Origin: Antedon mediterranea
Taxonomy: Eukaryota > Echinodermata > Crinoidea > Comatulida > Antedonidae
NCBI RefSeq assembly: GCF_964355755.1
Contig: NC_092678.1
Coordinates: 4,560,922 to 4,624,921, forward strand
Reading direction: 5' to 3'
Length of the DNA: 64,000 bases
Both the position numbers and the translations under genes were made by a program. Positions 12,040 through 22,848 of the stretch are shown piece by piece; the first letter of the stretch is position 1; every line of letters starts with the position of its first letter. A model generated the notes under the pieces. It made no database searches and was not told the DNA's origin. It was given only the letters and a program-made list of their open reading frames with translations.

Positions 12040-12388
12040 TGAGAAAGTCACATGTATGTGTATCCATCACTTACTGATAAGCAATCATAATTTGATAATT
12101 TAAACTTTGAAAATTGCGGTTACGGTTAAAGAGTTCATCTGAAATGCGCTTCAGAACGCTAAAAACCATTATACAATATTCTAATTACAAAATAAATGGC
12201 AATAATAACATTTTAAGAAATGCTGCAAGTGTCTAAAAAATCGAAATATCTTCGCCAATACAACGTACTGTACCTAGTCTAGATAGCACGTGTTCCAGAA
12301 GGGCCTACATTTTAAAGTAATGTTCTGCTTACATGCGATAGCTAATCTTCTTATAGTCGTTTATTTCATTTGTTCTAAGCTGACATCC

Positions 12389-13669
12389 TCAAACAGAATC
12401 TACGTGAAATCTCTGACAATCATTCTTCCTGAAGCACTGCAGGGCACACCGTATAGGAGACATCTTCACCCCAGCAGTAACATCACCAGGCAACGATGTC
12501 ACAAATACCGAATCTTGGAGAAAAGAAGATGAAAATTAATAGATTATTATAAACGAAAAGATAGAGTCCTAAGGAATCGTCTTGTTATCTATCTAGATAT
12601 GATAAATTATCTCCACCACAACATGAAATGTTGGATAAAAGCCTGCTTGAGGCTAATTAAACTTTATCGAACATATTCACATATTATGTATCCATCGTTA
12701 CTTTGAGCAAATGGTTTCAGGTCGTCTATATCCTTCACAGATGCCGCCGTGGTCGATATAATTCGTATCCCAGCATCATCATCATCAGATCTCGAAGGAT
12801 TATCGTTTGTCCATGGTGTCATCTTGGTGTCCAGTGTAACATCACCAGGCAACGATGTCACAACTACCAAATCTTGAAAAAAGACGAAAATTAATAGATT
12901 ACTATAAATGAAAAGATAGAATTGTAAGGAATCGTCTTGTTAACCAGATATGTTAAGTTATCTCCACTAAAACAATAAATGTTAGATATAAGCCTGCTTG
13001 AGGCTAATTCAACTTTATCAAACATACCATATTCACAGATGTATCCATCGTTACTTTGAGCAAATGGCTTCAGGGGGTTTATATCCCTCAGAGTTGCCGA
13101 GTCTGACATGATTCGTGTCCCAGCAGCATCATCATCAGATTTCGAAGGATTACCATTTGCCCATGGTGTCATCTGGGTGTCCAGTGTAGTACCATCTCCC
13201 TCACATTTCCAGTTAGCATCAACATCACTTCTCAAACCAGCTTGACGCGATAGCCCAATTCCGAACTTTCCGCTACAACTCGTTTTAAGACGATCCAGAA
13301 CAAACTGCAACTCATCAGACGTGGTGATGCACATGAAATAACCACTAGATGCCTTGCAGATGTCTTTGAGATCCTGCCATGTCTCTGTTGACGCGCTGTT
13401 TAAACGATTTACTTTGTACACGGATGAATTGTAGTGGAAATATGTACATTCTGTAAAAACAAATGAATCCAGAAGAAATATTAGAGGAAACGAAATAATA
13501 ATTTCGATGAGAGAATGAGAAAACAAAATATATATATTTTTAAAAGAAACTAGCGATCTTCTATCAACATTTAAGTAGAAAAATAATATATTTTACCATT
13601 CTCTTCTCCTTTAATAATACTCATTCGCGAAGTGACGAAAAGTAAACAGATAAAATAAAACATTTTCAT
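12389..13669 (-). pseudogene. Lectin copy 1: CTLD plus PAN-like gene with nonsense codon
   Basis: Exons on the minus strand are 13597-13669 (signal peptide beginning MKMFYFICLLF), 13028-13450 (C-type lectin-like domain) and 12389-12513 (start of the PAN-like exon). All splice sites are GT-AG and phase 1, as in the intact copies. The lectin domain is open: WQDLKDIC, then TSDELQFVLDRL, FGIGL, TPWANGNPS and NDGYICEY. The PAN-like exon, however, meets TGA at 12389-12391 where copies 2 and 3 read Ala. The downstream part is still present to 12329, where the family stop (TAA) lies. Splicing as in the paralogs gives a truncated protein lacking the second half of the PAN-like domain. A chimeric exon at 12664-12872 offers an alternative ending. 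The upstream CCAAT box of the family is changed here. Either a dying gene or one with a changed C-terminus. Confidence 0.7.
12664..12872 (-). pseudogene. Chimeric exon: PAN-exon 5' end fused to lectin-exon 3' half
   Basis: It starts with the PAN-exon acceptor (TTTTTTCAAG) and about 13 PAN-exon codons (VTSLPGDVT). It then switches to the second half of the lectin exon (LDTKMTPW to NDGYIICEY). The junction lies in similar sequence present in both parents (GATGTTAC versus GATGGTAC). Phase matches lectin exon 2, so splicing 13028 to 12872 reads 69 residues in frame to a TAA at 12664. The original donor after CEYG is damaged (about 5 bp lost). It carries a one-codon insertion (extra Ile before CEY). 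Confidence 0.7.
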
Positions 13670-13773
13670 CAAATTGATATCGTAGAAGATGATGTCAAAC
13701 CAACAGACAGCAGCCCAATGTCGAATGATATAATAATAAATGAACATACATACAACTAACGCAAATAATTTGA

Positions 13774-13778
13774 CCATT
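13774..13778 (-). promoter_or_regulatory. Altered CCAAT box, lectin copy 1
   Basis: Minus strand reads AATGG where copies 2 and 3 read ATTGG (inverted CCAAT) in the same GCTTGTGATTGGTCAAATTA context, about 105 bp before the start codon. Confidence 0.45.
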
Positions 13779-14524
13779 CACAAGCTACAGTTATAATCTT
13801 TTTATTCTTTGCTTCAGTGTTCCACCCTCCTATTTTAATATTGTTTTAATAGTGCTATTGGTCGTGCCAGTGATATATTAACAATAAGCAAATAAATTTT
13901 AATTTTATTTTATTTTTCCATGTAGCAAATTTCTGAAGGGTTTTTTTTGTTGTAAAAAACAGTAATTTAAATATTTATTTCTAAAGAAACATAGAAAACA
14001 TTGTAAGACAGCTTTGCAGTCCATATTCATTAACAGTTACGCTTAAGTTGAGTAAAAAAGATGAACAGGCCACATCTTACGATATTCGTTTTTTTTGTTT
14101 GTGATTTTGACCATAATGAGTATCTTCAAATAGTCCGCTCGTATGGTACGCTGATAATGCATTTATTTAACAATCTTTGATGTTAAAACGAATGGACACA
14201 ACGAAAAAAAAACAATAATTCACAAGTCACTTCAATCAACTTTTATTAATATAAAAATAATGAACAATGATATGGTAACAATAGTATTACTGGTAGTGCC
14301 TTTGATAGTAATACAATAGGCCAAGAAATATTAATCAATTTTATTTTTTTTTTGGATTTGTGAAAAACAGTAATTTAAATATTTCTAAAGTCACTTTAGT
14401 AATATTATCAAATAATTGATTTTCATTCTATATGCAATATTATACAACAGTATTAATGTATTCATTGTCAGAAAATGTGATAAAATATATTTAATTACTT
14501 AGATATTAAAAATTGTTTTCTTTA

Positions 14525-14613
14525 AAAACAAGGCCATATACATGGCTACAGTCCCGTGCTCAAGTTAGTGTTTATTGACCGACCAACCGACCAACATAGT
14601 GGGCTGTAGTAAA
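14525..14613 (+). repeat. Dispersed repeat, copy B (pair with 2925-2998)
   Basis: Reverse-complement partner of the block at 2925-2998. It contains GTGTTTATTGACCGACCAAC and sits in the rearranged stretch between lectin copies 1 and 2. Confidence 0.6.
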
Positions 14614-15644
14614 AATAGTATTGTAGGTAACATTTTCCCCATACACACTCACACTAAGAAAGTATATGTATGTGTATCCATCACCCAGTAAAATGATAAG
14701 CAATCATAATTTGATAATTTAAATTTTAAAAATTGCGTTGACCGTTAAAATGTTCATCTGTAATGTGCTTTTGTGGTTTGTCTTTTCTCGTTGTTAGTCA
14801 TATGCAATTTGACCGTGAGGCCACGAGACTAGACATGTTCGTTATATGATATTTTTATGTTGTTTTTTTTAATAAAAAAGATTACCCACCTACAAAATGA
14901 ATCATCCGAATAATATCTGCTTGTTACATAAATTAAACTTTTAAAAATGTTAAAATAAAATAGAGGGGGTATTTTCACTTTGTAGATCAATATGTAGTAC
15001 CTCGATGACGTACCACCTGTACACGATTATGACCGTTGGGGGAGACAAATCTTCCGCCTATATTCCAGGTACAGTATTAAAATATGGATATATGATCAAT
15101 AATCGATTTTCATTCTACATACAATAATTATAATACAATATTAAATAATGTATTCATTTTCAGAAAATGTAGTGTATAGAATACATTAAATTACTTAGAT
15201 ATTCAAAACGTATTGTTTTCATCAAGAAATAGCATTGTAGGTACGAGAAAATTGCTGTAAAGGATAGGAAAGCTAGATACCTATTAACCGACACATTTCT
15301 GAAATTCACCAAGTACACTGATAAGTCAATCATAATTTGATAATTTAAAATAAAAAAATTCCGCTTGAGGTAAAAGCTATTATACAACATTCTAATTAGA
15401 AAAATGTTTTGACAATAATGACATTTTAAGAAATGCTGCAAGTTTAAAAAAAACGAACAAACAAATAACAAAAAATCGAAATATCTTCGCCAATGCAACT
15501 TACTATACCTAGTCTGCACGATGGCACTGTTCCAGAAGGGCCTACATTATTAAGCAAATTAAACGCCACTACAACGTACCAGACTTATACGCGATGACAG
15601 TGCTCAGAAACGGTTATCAAAGCCGGTACTCAGTGATGTTCTGC

Positions 15645-16849
15645 TTACATGCGATAGCTAATCTTCTTATAGTCGTTTATTTCATTTGTTCTAAGCTGAC
15701 ATCCTGCAGCAGTATCCACGTGAAATCTCTGACAATCATTCTTCCTGAAGCACTGCAGGGCACACCGTATAGGAGACATCTTCACCCCAGCAGTAACATC
15801 ACCAGGCAACGATGTCACAAATAGGCCTACCAAATCTTGAAAAAAAAAAATGAAAATTAATAGATGATATTGTTCGGCGTAACAACGAAACATATATGCA
15901 GAAATTTTTTTTTTTTTATCAAACTGAAGTTTATTTTAATTGTGTTAATAATGCTCTCGGAAGTTCGGCAACATTATTCACGATATCACCTTAAACACCG
16001 TGTCAATTAAGGACTTGGAAAAACTATCGTAAAAGCAGCAGCTAATATAAACTACTTAAAAAAGAATAGATTAATATAAATGAAAAGAAATAATCGTGAG
16101 GAATCGTCTTGTTATCCATCTAGATGTGATCAAGTTATCTCCACTACAACAAGAAATGTTGGATATAAGCCTGGTTGAGACTAATTCAACTTTATTAAAC
16201 TTTATTATCTGAACAAATTTTGAAACGTAAAGAAAGAAAAAAAATAAACATACCATATTCACAGATGTATCCATCGTTCCATGTAGAAAATTGTGGAGTC
16301 CGGGACTTTGCATCCCTCAGAGTTGCCGTGTCCGACATGATTCGGGTCCCGGCATCAATATCTTCAGATTTCGAAGGATTATTTTTTTCCCATGGTGTCA
16401 TCTGGGTGTCCAGTGTAGTACCATCTCCCTTACATTTCCAGTTCACATCAACGTCACTTCTCAAACCAGCTTGACGATATAGTCCAATTCCGAACCTATA
16501 GCCGCTACAACTCGATTTATTAAGACGATCCACAACAAACTGCAACTCATCAGACGTGGTGATGCACATGAGATAACCCCCAGATGCCTTGCAGATGTCT
16601 TTGAGATCCTGCCATGTCTCTGTTGATGAGTTGGTGAAACGATTTACTTTGTACACGGATGATTTGTACTGGAAATATGAACATTCTGTAAAAAAAAATG
16701 AATTCAGAAGAAATTTTTCCCCACGAAACTAACAGTCTCTCTATAAACATTTTAACAGCAAAATAATATATTTTACCATTCTCTTCTCCTTTAATAATAC
16801 TTATTCGTGACGTGAAGAAAAGTAAACAGATAAAATAAAACATTTTCAT
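15645..16849 (-). CDS. Lectin copy 2: secreted C-type-lectin/PAN-like protein (231 aa)
   Basis: Minus-strand join of 16777-16849, 16254-16685 and 15645-15835; phase-1 GT-AG introns; 696 nt ending TAA. Exon 1 is a signal peptide (MKMFYFICLLFFTSRISI, then KGEEN). Exon 2 encodes a C-type lectin-like domain: WQDLKDICKASGGYLMCI, TSDELQFVVDRL, FGIGL, VNWKC, TPWEKNNPS and NDGYICEY. The NPS in the long loop is where calcium-binding lectins have EPN or QPD, so sugar binding is uncertain. The usual inner cysteine pair is missing. Exon 3 is a 63-residue Cys-rich piece (RCALQCFRKNDCQRF, then GCQL) resembling PAN/apple domains. Probable secreted recognition protein; ligand unknown. The first ATG of the signal peptide is chosen because all three copies share it; ATG at the third codon is possible. 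Confidence 0.8.
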
Positions 16850-16957
16850 CAAAATGATACCGTAGAAGATTATGGCAAACCAACAGACAGCAGCCCAATG
16901 TCAAATGATATAGTAATAAATGTAAGAACGTACACACAACTAACGCAAATAATTTGA

Positions 16958-16962
16958 CCAAT
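16958..16962 (-). promoter_or_regulatory. CCAAT box, lectin copy 2
   Basis: Inverted CCAAT (ATTGG on the coding strand) about 110 bp before the start codon, in a block conserved in copy 3 and followed by ATTTGCGT-like sequence. No strong TATA box is seen between it and the ATG. Confidence 0.4.
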
Positions 16963-18397
16963 CACAAGCTGCTAGTTTCATTCTTTGCAGCAGTGTTCCA
17001 CCCTCCTGTTTTCCCATGTGTTTTTGTGGTTTGTCTTTTCTCGTTTTTAATCATATGCAATTTGACCGCGAGGCCACGAGACTAGATGTGTTCGTTATAT
17101 GAGATTTTTATATTGTTTTTTTTTAATAAAAAGATTACCCACCTAAAATGAATCATCCGAATTATCTGCTTGTTACGTAAAATAAACTTTTATAAATTAA
17201 AAATGTTAAATTCACTTTGTAGATCATATTGTAATTCAGTACCTCGATGACGTACCACTTGTACGCGATTATGACCGTTGGGGGAGACAAATCTTCCGCC
17301 TATATTCTTTCTCGTAATGCATTTATTAAACGACCTTTGATGTTAAAACGAATGGACACCTGTTCATTTTTCAGATAACGAAAAAAACTAACATTATTAA
17401 TTCAAAGTGCATGTCACTTCAATCAACTTTTATTAATATAAAAAATAATGAACAATGATATGGTAATACTAGTTGTAACTAAATAGGCCAAACAATGTTA
17501 ATTTTAAATGCAGCAAATTTCTGAATGTAAAGTTTTGTCAAAACAGTAATTTAAATATTTATTTTAAAAAATAGAATACATTGTAAGAAAACGTTGCGGT
17601 GCATATTCATTAACAGTTAGACTTAAGTTGAGTACGGTGAACAGGCAGCCACATCTTACGATATTCAGTTATTTCTGACCATATATGAGCAGCCTTGATA
17701 TGAGTATACTAAAACGGTTTTAAGCTTTTACTTTTAAAAAGAACTTTTCAAAAATAGCAGGTGGTCAGTGGCCACAATCAATGAAAGAGAAACCACTTAA
17801 CCTAAGATGAACTTGACATTCCAGGTACAGTATTAACATATGGATATATGATCAATAATCGATTGTCATTCTACATACAATTATAAAACAGTAATAATGT
17901 ATTCCTTGTCAGAATAGTAGTGTATAGAATACATAAAATTATTTATATATTCAAAACGTATTGTTTTCATCAAGAAATAGCATTGTAAGTACGGTAACAA
18001 TTGCTAAGGATAAGAAAGCTAGCACTATAGCTATAGCAACCGACACATTTCTGAAATTCACCAAGTACACTGATAAGTCAATCATAATTTGATAATTTAA
18101 AATTAAAAAATTCCGCTTGAGCTAAAAGCCATTACACAACATTCTAATTAGAAAATTAAATGACAATGATGACATTTTAAGAAATGCTGAAAGTTTTAAA
18201 AAACGAACAAACCAATAACAAAAAATCGAAATATCTTCGCCAATACAACGTACTATACCTAGTCTGCACGATGGCACTGTTCCAGAAGGGCCTACATTAT
18301 TAAGCAAATTAAACGCCACTACAACGTACCAGACCTATGCACGATGACAGTGCTCAGAAACGGTTTTTATCAAAGCCGGTACTCAGTAATGTTCTGC

Positions 18398-19432
18398 TTA
18401 CATACGATAGCTAATCTTCTTATAGTCGTTTATTTCATTTGTTCTGAGCTGACATCCTGCAGCAGTATCCACGTGAAATCTCTGACAATCATTCTTTCTG
18501 AAGCACTGCAGGGCACACCGTATAGGAGACATCTTCACCCCAGCAGTAACATCACCAGGCAACGATGTCACAAATAGGCCTACCAAATCTTGGAAAAAAA
18601 AAATGAAAATTAATAGATTAATGTAAATGAAAAGATAGAATCGTAAGGAATCGTCTTGTTACCCATCTAGATATGATAAGTTATCTCAACTACAACATGA
18701 AATGTTTGATATAAGCCTGCTTGAGGCTAATTGATCTTTTAATCGAACTTTATATTTAACTTTTATTTAGATTCTGAAACTTAAAAACAGAAATAAAAAT
18801 CAACATACCATATTCACAGATGTATCCATCGTTCCTATCAGAAAATGGACCTATGACTTTTATGTCTCTCAGATATCCCGTGTCCGACATAATTCGTATC
18901 CCAGCATCATCACCATCAGATCTCGAAGGATTTTCATTTGCCCATGGTGTGATCTTGGTGTCCAGTGTAGTACTATCTCCTTCACATTTCCAGTTAGCAT
19001 CAACGTCTCGTCTCAAACCAGCTTGACGTGATAGTCCAATTCCGAATCTATAGCCGCTACAACTCGATTTATTAAGACGATCCACAACAAACTGCAACTC
19101 ATCAGAAGTGGTGATGCACATGAGATAACCACCAGATGCCTTGCAGATGTCTTTGAGATCATGCCATGTCTCTGTTGATGACGAATTGGTAAAACGATTT
19201 ACTTTGTACACGGATGATTTGTACTGGAAATATGAACATTCTGTAAAAAAAAAAAAGAATAAATCCAGAAGAAATATTAGAGGAAACGAAATATCATTTT
19301 TTTTAAAAGAAACTAGCGATCTTGTATCAGTATTTAAGCAGCAAAGTAATATATTTTACCATTGTCTTCTCCTTTAGTAATACTCATTCGCAACGTGAAG
19401 AAAAGTAAACAGATAAAATAAAACATTTTCAT
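18398..19432 (-). CDS. Lectin copy 3: secreted C-type-lectin/PAN-like protein (231 aa)
   Basis: Minus-strand join of 19360-19432, 18809-19240 and 18398-18588; same phases and lengths as copy 2, stop TAA. The signal peptide is MKMFYFICLLFFTLRMSI. The lectin exon has WHDLKDIC, TSDELQFVVDRL, FGIGL, ANWKCEGD, TPWANENPS and NDGYICEY. The first half of the domain is nearly identical to copy 2. The long-loop region between about SDT and NDGY differs strongly. The 63-residue PAN-like exon is identical in protein to that of copy 2, indicating recent duplication or gene conversion. As in copy 2, the inner C-type-lectin disulfide cysteines are absent, and extra Cys (LMC, SSC, WKC) may pair instead. Role inferred: secreted pattern-recognition or adhesion lectin. 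Confidence 0.8.
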
Positions 19433-19534
19433 CAAATTGATACCGTAGAAGATGATGAAAAACCAACAGACAGCAGCCCAATGTCTATGAATATAATAAT
19501 GCAAGAACGTACACACAACTAACTAATAATTTGA

Positions 19535-19539
19535 CCAAT
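19535..19539 (-). promoter_or_regulatory. CCAAT box, lectin copy 3
   Basis: ATTGG on the coding strand about 105 bp before the start codon; same context as copy 2. Confidence 0.4.
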
Positions 19540-20049
19540 CACAAGCTACAATTTGCATTCTTTGTGGCTGTGTTCCACCCTCCTGTTTTTCCCCTGTGCT
19601 TTTTTTTTTTTTTTGGTAATCATGTGCAATTTGACCGTGAGGCCACGAGGTATGTTTGCTATATGATATCTTTATATTGTTTTTTAATAAAAATCAAAAT
19701 TACCCACCTAAAAATTGAATTATCCGAATTATTTGCTTGTTACGTAAATTGAAAATAAATACAAAAAAGTTATAAAACACTTTGTAGGAAAAACTGCTGA
19801 GGGGGTAATTTCAAATTTTAATAAGTACCCCCTCTATAGTCTAGAGAGATAATTAAAAAACAGTAGAGAATTAGAAAACCAAAAAGTGGACACATTTTAC
19901 GCACGGTCAATCATCAAAAGTGAGTGTTTTGAATCAGAGATGAGGAATAATAACATGAAACTTGGAAAATAATATATATTTGTTGGAATTAAAAATAGAA
20001 TTGTGAAGGTAAGGTCTACCAAAAATAGGGGTGCTTGTCAGTACTTTTA

Positions 20050-20260
20050 GTCTTAATAGAGTAGGCCTACTAGGCTAGGCCTAGCCTACCTACCTAGGCC
20101 TACAGACAGGTTTTTCATTAAAAACAAGAGGCCTGGGCCCTAGAGGCCCTAGCGTACTACTACAGGAAGGAAGGCCTACCCTGGGTAGTACTAGGCCCAG
20201 GGCTTGATAGGCATATGTAGTAGTAGATGGTGTAGGTAGGGCACCCCTCTCTGTAGCCTG
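20050..20260. repeat. AGGCCT/CCTAGG-rich low-complexity patch
   Basis: Dense runs of TAGGCCTA, GGCCTAGCC and CCTAGGC words, locally GC-rich in an AT-rich window. The word AGGCCT recurs singly throughout the window. No coding signal. Confidence 0.55.
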
Positions 20261-20413
20261 AGAAAGATGACTTATATTTGTTGACAATTAGTAATGAATA
20301 GGCCCACTAATTAATTATTGATTCTTCTGAGCATCACCACCATCCTATGTTAAGTGTACCCAGTTTTTAAACATTTACTGTATTTTAATAAAGTAAAAAT
20401 TAACAAATAGGCC

Positions 20414-22838
20414 GGGTGTGTCGAAAGCAAAGACCTCGAAAGCGAAGATCGAAGACCGAAGACCTCGAAAGCGAAGACCCTACGAAATGGTAGTGTGCAC
20501 AAAATCCGACCAAAATCATACAAAATCGTGATAACACCTTGAATTTACAGATCCTGAAAAAATATTTCAATTTTAATCGTTATATTATAAAAAATCATGA
20601 CTTTATCTATGAACAAGCTCACATGTTTTCGCCAATGGAGTTAATATGTGATATAGTTTTACGAACAAACACATCGCGCTATTTGCAAGGCGACGGACGC
20701 ACAAGAAGGACCTCGCACATGAAATGTCACTTGTTCCGATAACAATTTAAAATCATAGCCAATTGTTTATGAGTATAGAAATAAACTACAGTAAGAAATT
20801 GTAAGAAATAAAGGATGGCGGTAGGCCCGGTATTTAGGTTTATTTTAGAGCCTATAGGCCTATAAAAAGTGTCCGTATCATAGATTTTACACTGCTTTTA
20901 AATGTTAGGTACAGAGATCTTTTTTGCATTTAAATATGTTGCTATGTGTTTTTTATCTATAATATTTGCCTATTGTTTATTATCTAAATGTATGAATAAA
21001 TACAATAAGATATTCATTTTCCCTGTATTGTATTTGAACTTTTACATTTTCCCATTGTAACTATTGCTATTTTACTTAATCGCCAGTTTCAAAATGTTTT
21101 CTAATGTATTCATAATAGACAAATAATAGGGCCTATACCGGTATCAGAATATTTAGTGTGGTTGGAGAAGCGACAGATGATGTAAAGAAAAATGTAAATT
21201 TTTTTTGGTTAATGAAATATTTATTTTCCTTTTAAGGAAAATAAATATTTCATTAACCAACGTATGAACCACTAAACAAAAAAAGTTCTGCCGCAACGTA
21301 TCGTTGGCGCGCGCAACAGAAAATCTATCTATCTATCTTCTTTTTTTTTTCTTTTTTTTTTTAAATTTTATTTTCTATATTTCATAAAACAGTATACATT
21401 ACATAACTTGGTTACATTACAAAGTAATACAAAATAATAATAAAGTAACCTTTTCAAGTTACAAAACATATATGGCTATTTTTATACATAAATATCAATA
21501 GTCTAGCTATTTTTAAAAACAATGTACTTTTCAATTTCTTTATACCTCTCATATACCGATTTAAAGTGATTTATATGAGGTTTTTGTTCGTTAACTTTAC
21601 AGATGATATGTCGCAGGAAACGACCGATTTATAACCAAAATTTGCAGAACGCTGATGCCTATATCGTTCGTTCTTTTTACTTCTTGTCAAATCATAATTT
21701 GAATATATTCTGCCAAATTTGGCCCGGGAAATATCTTAAGAGCTGGAATTAGTTTCCAGATCGACGCAAAGTGCGCCTTAAGAACAAACTTGCGTGTCAT
21801 CATAAGTGGGAACCGACTGCTTTACGTTCATCATGATTCTCGATCGTAAGAGGGGATGCAAAAATAGATAGAAGAGTATTTTCTTATGTTGCGCGCGCGT
21901 CAATACGATACGTTGCGGTAGGATGTTTTCGTTTAGTAGTTCATACGTTGGTTAATGAAATATTTATTTTACATTTTTCTTCTTTACATAGTACTGTCGC
22001 TTCGCCAACCACACTAACCGATACTGATAATATTATTTGTCCATTATGAATACATTAGAAAAACATTTTTAAACTGGCGAATAATTAAATCAGTAATACT
22101 GTAGTATTGGCTACAATGGGGAAAATGTACAAGTTTAAAATACTATACAGAATAACTAAAGGAAAATAAATATCTTATTGTATTTATTCATACATTTAGA
22201 CAATAGGCAAATATTATAGATAATAAACATACATCAATATATATAATATTTAAATGCAAAAAAAAGGATCTCTAAGTTGTATTCACGCGTACGTATAACA
22301 TTTTTAAAAACAAGTGTAAAATCTATGATACGGACACTTTTTATAGGCCTATAGGCTCTAAAATTTGGCTAAATAAGCATATGGCCATCCTTTAATTCTT
22401 ACAATTACATACTTTAATTTATTTACTTTACTGTAGTTTATTTCTATACTTTTCTATACAGTTGGCTATGGCTTTAAATTGTAGGCGACGTGTGCTACAA
22501 TACAAAGTTATCGGAAAAAGTGACATTTAATATTGCATTCAATTCGAGGTGCTTCTTGTGTATCCGTCGCCTTGCAAATAGCGCGATGTGTTTGTTCGTA
22601 AAACTATATCACATATTAACTCCATTGGCGAAAACACGTGAGCTTGTTCATAGATAAAGTCATGTTTTTTTGATAACATAACGATTAAAATCGAAATATT
22701 TTTTTAGAATCTGTAAATTCAAGGTGTTATCATCGATTTTGGTCGGATTTTGTGCACACTACCATTTCGTAGGGTCTTCGCTTTCGAGGTCTTCGGTCTT
22801 CGATCTTCGCTTTCGAGGTCTTCGCTTTCGACACACCC
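20414..22838. mobile_element. Foldback DNA transposon, 2.4 kb, 10-bp target duplication (MULE-like?)
   Basis: The two arms (about 20414-21340 and 21850-22838) are long inverted repeats with high identity. Both start GGGTGTGTCGAAAGC, with nested GCGAAGACC-type subterminal repeats. The 10-bp word CAAATAGGCC flanks the element at 20404-20413 and 22839-22848. Long terminal inverted repeats plus a 9-11 bp duplication are typical of Mutator-like elements, so that class is inferred. The central 510 bp contains no intact transposase; a minus-strand frame of about 50 codons near 21580-21740 has some protein-like character but is unrecognised. Probably non-autonomous. Confidence 0.8.
21207..21258. repeat. 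52-bp near-perfect palindrome inside the left foldback arm
   Basis: A 25-bp stem (GGTTAATGAAATATTTATTT then TCCTT) with a 2-nt loop. The right arm has only a single copy of the sequence (near 21950-21975), so the left arm carries an extra local inversion-duplication. Confidence 0.8.
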
Positions 22839-22848
22839 CAAATAGGCC

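Larger units (their letters stand above)
11038..19640. repeat. Tandem segmental duplication carrying the lectin genes
   Basis: The same series of blocks recurs along this stretch. One block begins GACCGTTGGGGGAGACAAAT (about 11044, 15030, 17273). The 3' flank contains CTTCAATCAACTTTTATTAA (about 11171, 14231, 17418). These are followed by the PAN exon, the lectin exon, the signal-peptide exon, and a distal block containing GACCGTGAGGCCACGAGACT or a variant (14814, 17065, 19635). The three main units are roughly 11038-13790, 15024-17190 and 17267-19700. About 13800-14760 is made of extra partial copies of the 3' flank, so repeated unequal exchange is likely. Confidence 0.8.

Noticed and set aside
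15160-15519. Minus-strand 119-codon ORF
   Set aside because: Phe/Tyr/Leu-rich translation of AT-rich flank; the paralogous region at 17885-18240 does not keep the frame.
12290-18577. Plus-strand ORFs across the lectin units (near 12290, 15594, 18344, 16220, 18820)
   Set aside because: Antisense shadows of the minus-strand PAN and lectin exons.
20539-20742. 67-codon ORF in the foldback left arm
   Set aside because: The right arm, a close copy, does not preserve it as a gene, and the composition is not convincing for a transposase.
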